Positions 62,411-64,000 of a stretch of 64,000 bases of DNA are shown in pieces. The stretch comes from Enterococcus florum. Its GTDB lineage: Bacteria; Bacillota; Bacilli; Lactobacillales; Enterococcaceae. Under the pieces are notes generated by a model that worked only from the letters and a program-made list of their open reading frames with translations, was not told the origin of the DNA and made no database searches. Location of the stretch: positions 62,001 to 126,000 of the forward strand of contig NZ_BJCC01000015.1 in assembly GCF_004309355.1 (NCBI RefSeq), given 5' to 3'. The translations under genes were made by a program, and so were the position numbers. Numbering within the stretch: position 1 is the first letter of the stretch; every line of letters starts with the position of its first letter.

Positions 62411-63568
62411 ATGAAGCACATCTCTGATATCAAGGAAAACAACAAACGGTCAATTTTGAAATTGCTTTATCAAAATAAACCTTATTCTAAAAAGCGCATC
62501 GCTAAAAAGCTGTCCCTGTCTGCGTCTGTCATCACGAAGCTGTGCAACGAGCTTCAAGATGAGGGCTGGATCACAGAGCAATCCACCTTGAACAGCGGAA
62601 AAGCCGGTCGCAAGGAAATCGAGATCGTGATTAATGCGTCTCACAAATACTGCATTGGCGTGGTTTTAAATCACCTGTACACGACGATCGTCCTGACCGA
62701 TCTGCAAATGAACGTCATTGAAAAGCAGCGCTTCGATACCCTTCAGGAAAGCGGAAAACATGTTGCTCAGCTGATTCATTCACTTAGTGAACTAATTACA
62801 GCACATCATCTTGCACCGTCTGATATTTTAGGCATCGGAATCAGCATCAAAGGCAAAACCGATGGACGGATCTCCTTCTCTGGAATCTGGGAAACACCTG
62901 TCGATATCGCCTCGGTGATCGAAGAAGAGCTTCAGCTGCCCGTATACTTGGACAATGGCATTCGCTGCAGTGCTTTGCTGGAAAGCTTTACCTACGAATA
63001 CCGGACCTTCATCTTCATTAAATACATGGAACCCGGTATCGGCGGCGCCGTTATGAAGCACGGCGAACTTTTAAGAGGCGACCATCACCTGATCATGGAC
63101 TTTGGTCATCAAATCATCGACCCTTCCGCCGACTACTGCCCGATCTGCAAACGCCGCGGCTGTTTGGAAAGCTTGATCTCGATCGAAGGTATTATCCAAA
63201 CCTTGAAGCAGTCCTTTTCTCCGAAAAACGACCCGACTCTATGGGATATCTGCAACGGAGACAAAAATCAGATCACTGCCGAAACGATCGTAGCAGCAGC
63301 AGAAGCGGGCAGTATCGAGTTAAACCAATTGTTCAAAAAAACTGCCAACGATTTTGCGATTGCTTTGCTGAATACGGTGGCACTGTGGGACATTCCACGA
63401 ATCATTTTAATCGGCGACTTCTTCCTTTCAAGACGTTTCGTCCAGTATGTCGAATCCGCCTTGCTGGAGCTGCAGCTGTCGCCTCAGACCTTCTCCATTG
63501 ATTATAATATACACGACGATGAAGATCTGTCCTCCATCGCATTATTGTTGAAGCATGAATTGGTGTAA
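62411..63568 (+). CDS. ROK-family transcriptional regulator
   Basis: This 385-residue NagC/XylR-type protein has an N-terminal winged HTH (YSKKRIAKKLSLSASVITKLCNEL) and a C-terminal sugar-kinase-like ROK domain with the zinc site HQIIDPSADYCPICKRRGCLESLIS, in which CPICKRRGC carries the family's cysteines. ATG 62411 follows AAGGAG. It is divergent from the symporter-sulfatase operon and probably represses it until an imported sugar binds. Confidence 0.92.
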   Translation: MKHISDIKENNKRSILKLLYQNKPYSKKRIAKKLSLSASVITKLCNELQDEGWITEQSTLNSGKAGRKEIEIVINASHKYCIGVVLNHLYTTIVLTDLQMNVIEKQRFDTLQESGKHVAQLIHSLSELITAHHLAPSDILGIGISIKGKTDGRISFSGIWETPVDIASVIEEELQLPVYLDNGIRCSALLESFTYEYRTFIFIKYMEPGIGGAVMKHGELLRGDHHLIMDFGHQIIDPSADYCPICKRRGCLESLISIEGIIQTLKQSFSPKNDPTLWDICNGDKNQITAETIVAAAEAGSIELNQLFKKTANDFAIALLNTVALWDIPRIILIGDFFLSRRFVQYVESALLELQLSPQTFSIDYNIHDDEDLSSIALLLKHELV

Positions 63569-63569
63569 A

Positions 63570-63605
63570 AAAAGTACGGATTCGCGAGGAATCCGTACTT
63601 TTTTA
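63570..63605. terminator. Bidirectional terminator
   Basis: AAAAGTACGGATT pairs with AATCCGTACTTTT across a short GC-rich loop, separating the ROK gene from the convergent TauE/SafE gene. Confidence 0.92.
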
Positions 63606-64000
63606 CATCAGCTTCCAGCCATTAAACAAATTGATCAGCAAAACCACCACGATCACCAATTGGAAAACCGTCGTCACCCGTTCTTCAGACAGCACTTTGC
63701 TGAATTTCGCCCCCATAAACCCGCCAACGATCGCCGCCGGCACGATAAAAAGCAGCAAAGATAGGTCATAGCGACCGAAACCACTGCTAAAGGCAATCGT
63801 CAGAAGCTTCGAGAGCTGTGAAAAGAAGATCGTACCGATCGAATAAACTGTTGCCTCTTTGATCGGCAACGAAAAAAGCAGCATCAGCAGACTGACATTG
63901 ATCGGACCTCCGCCGATCCCTAATAAGCTCGCCAAAAATCCCAGAAACAATCCGCAAAGCAAAAAACTCCCCTGATACTTAAAATCATACTGCCTCCATT
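63603..64000 (-). CDS. Sulfite exporter TauE/SafE family permease (partial, C-terminal part)
   Basis: The frame stays open to the window edge, so the gene is cut at its 5' end; about 132 C-terminal residues are visible. They include the family motif LGFLASLLGIGGGPINVSLL and four hydrophobic segments (FIVPAAIVGGFMGAKFSKVL among them). TauE/SafE proteins move sulfite, sulfoacetate or related anions across the membrane. Its place beside the sulfatase cluster could mean export of released sulfate or sulfite, but it is on a separate transcript and the link is inferred. Confidence 0.85.
   Translation of the reverse strand, partial: WRQYDFKYQGSFLLCGLFLGFLASLLGIGGGPINVSLLMLLFSLPIKEATVYSIGTIFFSQLSKLLTIAFSSGFGRYDLSLLLFIVPAAIVGGFMGAKFSKVLSEERVTTVFQLVIVVVLLINLFNGWKLM

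Overview
The window reads as a chromosomal segment of a low-GC Gram-positive coccus, most likely an Enterococcus. This is inferred from gene content and order: purR-glmU-prs, recA next to cinA, rny, a large MprF, an AdcACB-type zinc importer, BglG/MtlR-type PTS regulators, a Mga-like regulator and LPXTG pilins. Species cannot be assigned from the sequence alone. There is no rRNA, tRNA, CRISPR array, transposase or phage gene.

Layout. 1-5611 (minus): a carbohydrate operon with a BglG-type regulator, ascorbate-family PTS EIIB and EIIC, and a split transketolase. 5990-6901: a DMT-family transporter. 7010-9752 (plus): a lysine riboswitch in front of a fused binding-protein/permease and its ATPase. 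9772-11085: a MerR regulator overlapping a short-chain dehydrogenase. 11084-11684: a frameshifted TMEM175-type channel gene. 11835-13340: a Mga-like regulator. 13438-14418: five tandem copies of a small-RNA gene. 14500-15159: an alpha/beta hydrolase. 15491-18841 (minus): purR, glmU, prs, with a structured leader before purR. 19187-21653 (minus): zinc ABC importer, preceded by three ~150-bp tandem repeats (21871-22280). 22304-23155: ispE. 23335-26418: a pilin locus without a sortase gene. 27106-34283 (minus): mprF, rny, recA, cinA. 34435-36042: arylsulfotransferase-like lipoprotein. 36446-42229: a two-component system, an FtsX-type ABC exporter and a divergent TetR regulator. 42370-45505: a TetR regulator divergent from an EFR1 ferrodoxin/GNAT/saccharopine-dehydrogenase-like cassette. 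45583-50584: stress or membrane genes (XRE, MarR, two CPBP proteases, hydrolase, GyrI-like). 50982-51518: GNAT. 51634-58902: a mannitol PTS operon that also carries ribulose-monophosphate pathway genes. 59026-64000: sulfatase, SSS symporter, ROK regulator and a partial TauE/SafE permease.

How parts fit together. The mannitol operon would deliver fructose-6-phosphate, which the PHI and HPS enzymes could turn into ribulose-5-phosphate; two PHI paralogues bracket the region. The sulfatase/symporter pair resembles E. coli YidJ/YidK and, with the ROK regulator and the adjacent anion exporter family member, suggests import and intracellular desulfation of a sulfated substrate. The zinc, purine, SOS and lysine genes each carry recognisable cis-regulatory signals.

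The strongest candidate for an undescribed system is the five-copy small-RNA array at 13438-14418. Each copy has its own promoter, 11-bp-phased TTCACA-type direct repeats, a nearly invariant unstructured body ending in an anti-Shine-Dalgarno stretch, and an intrinsic terminator whose stem varies by compensatory changes. The layout recalls Listeria LhrC and streptococcal csRNA families, though identity to either is not claimed.
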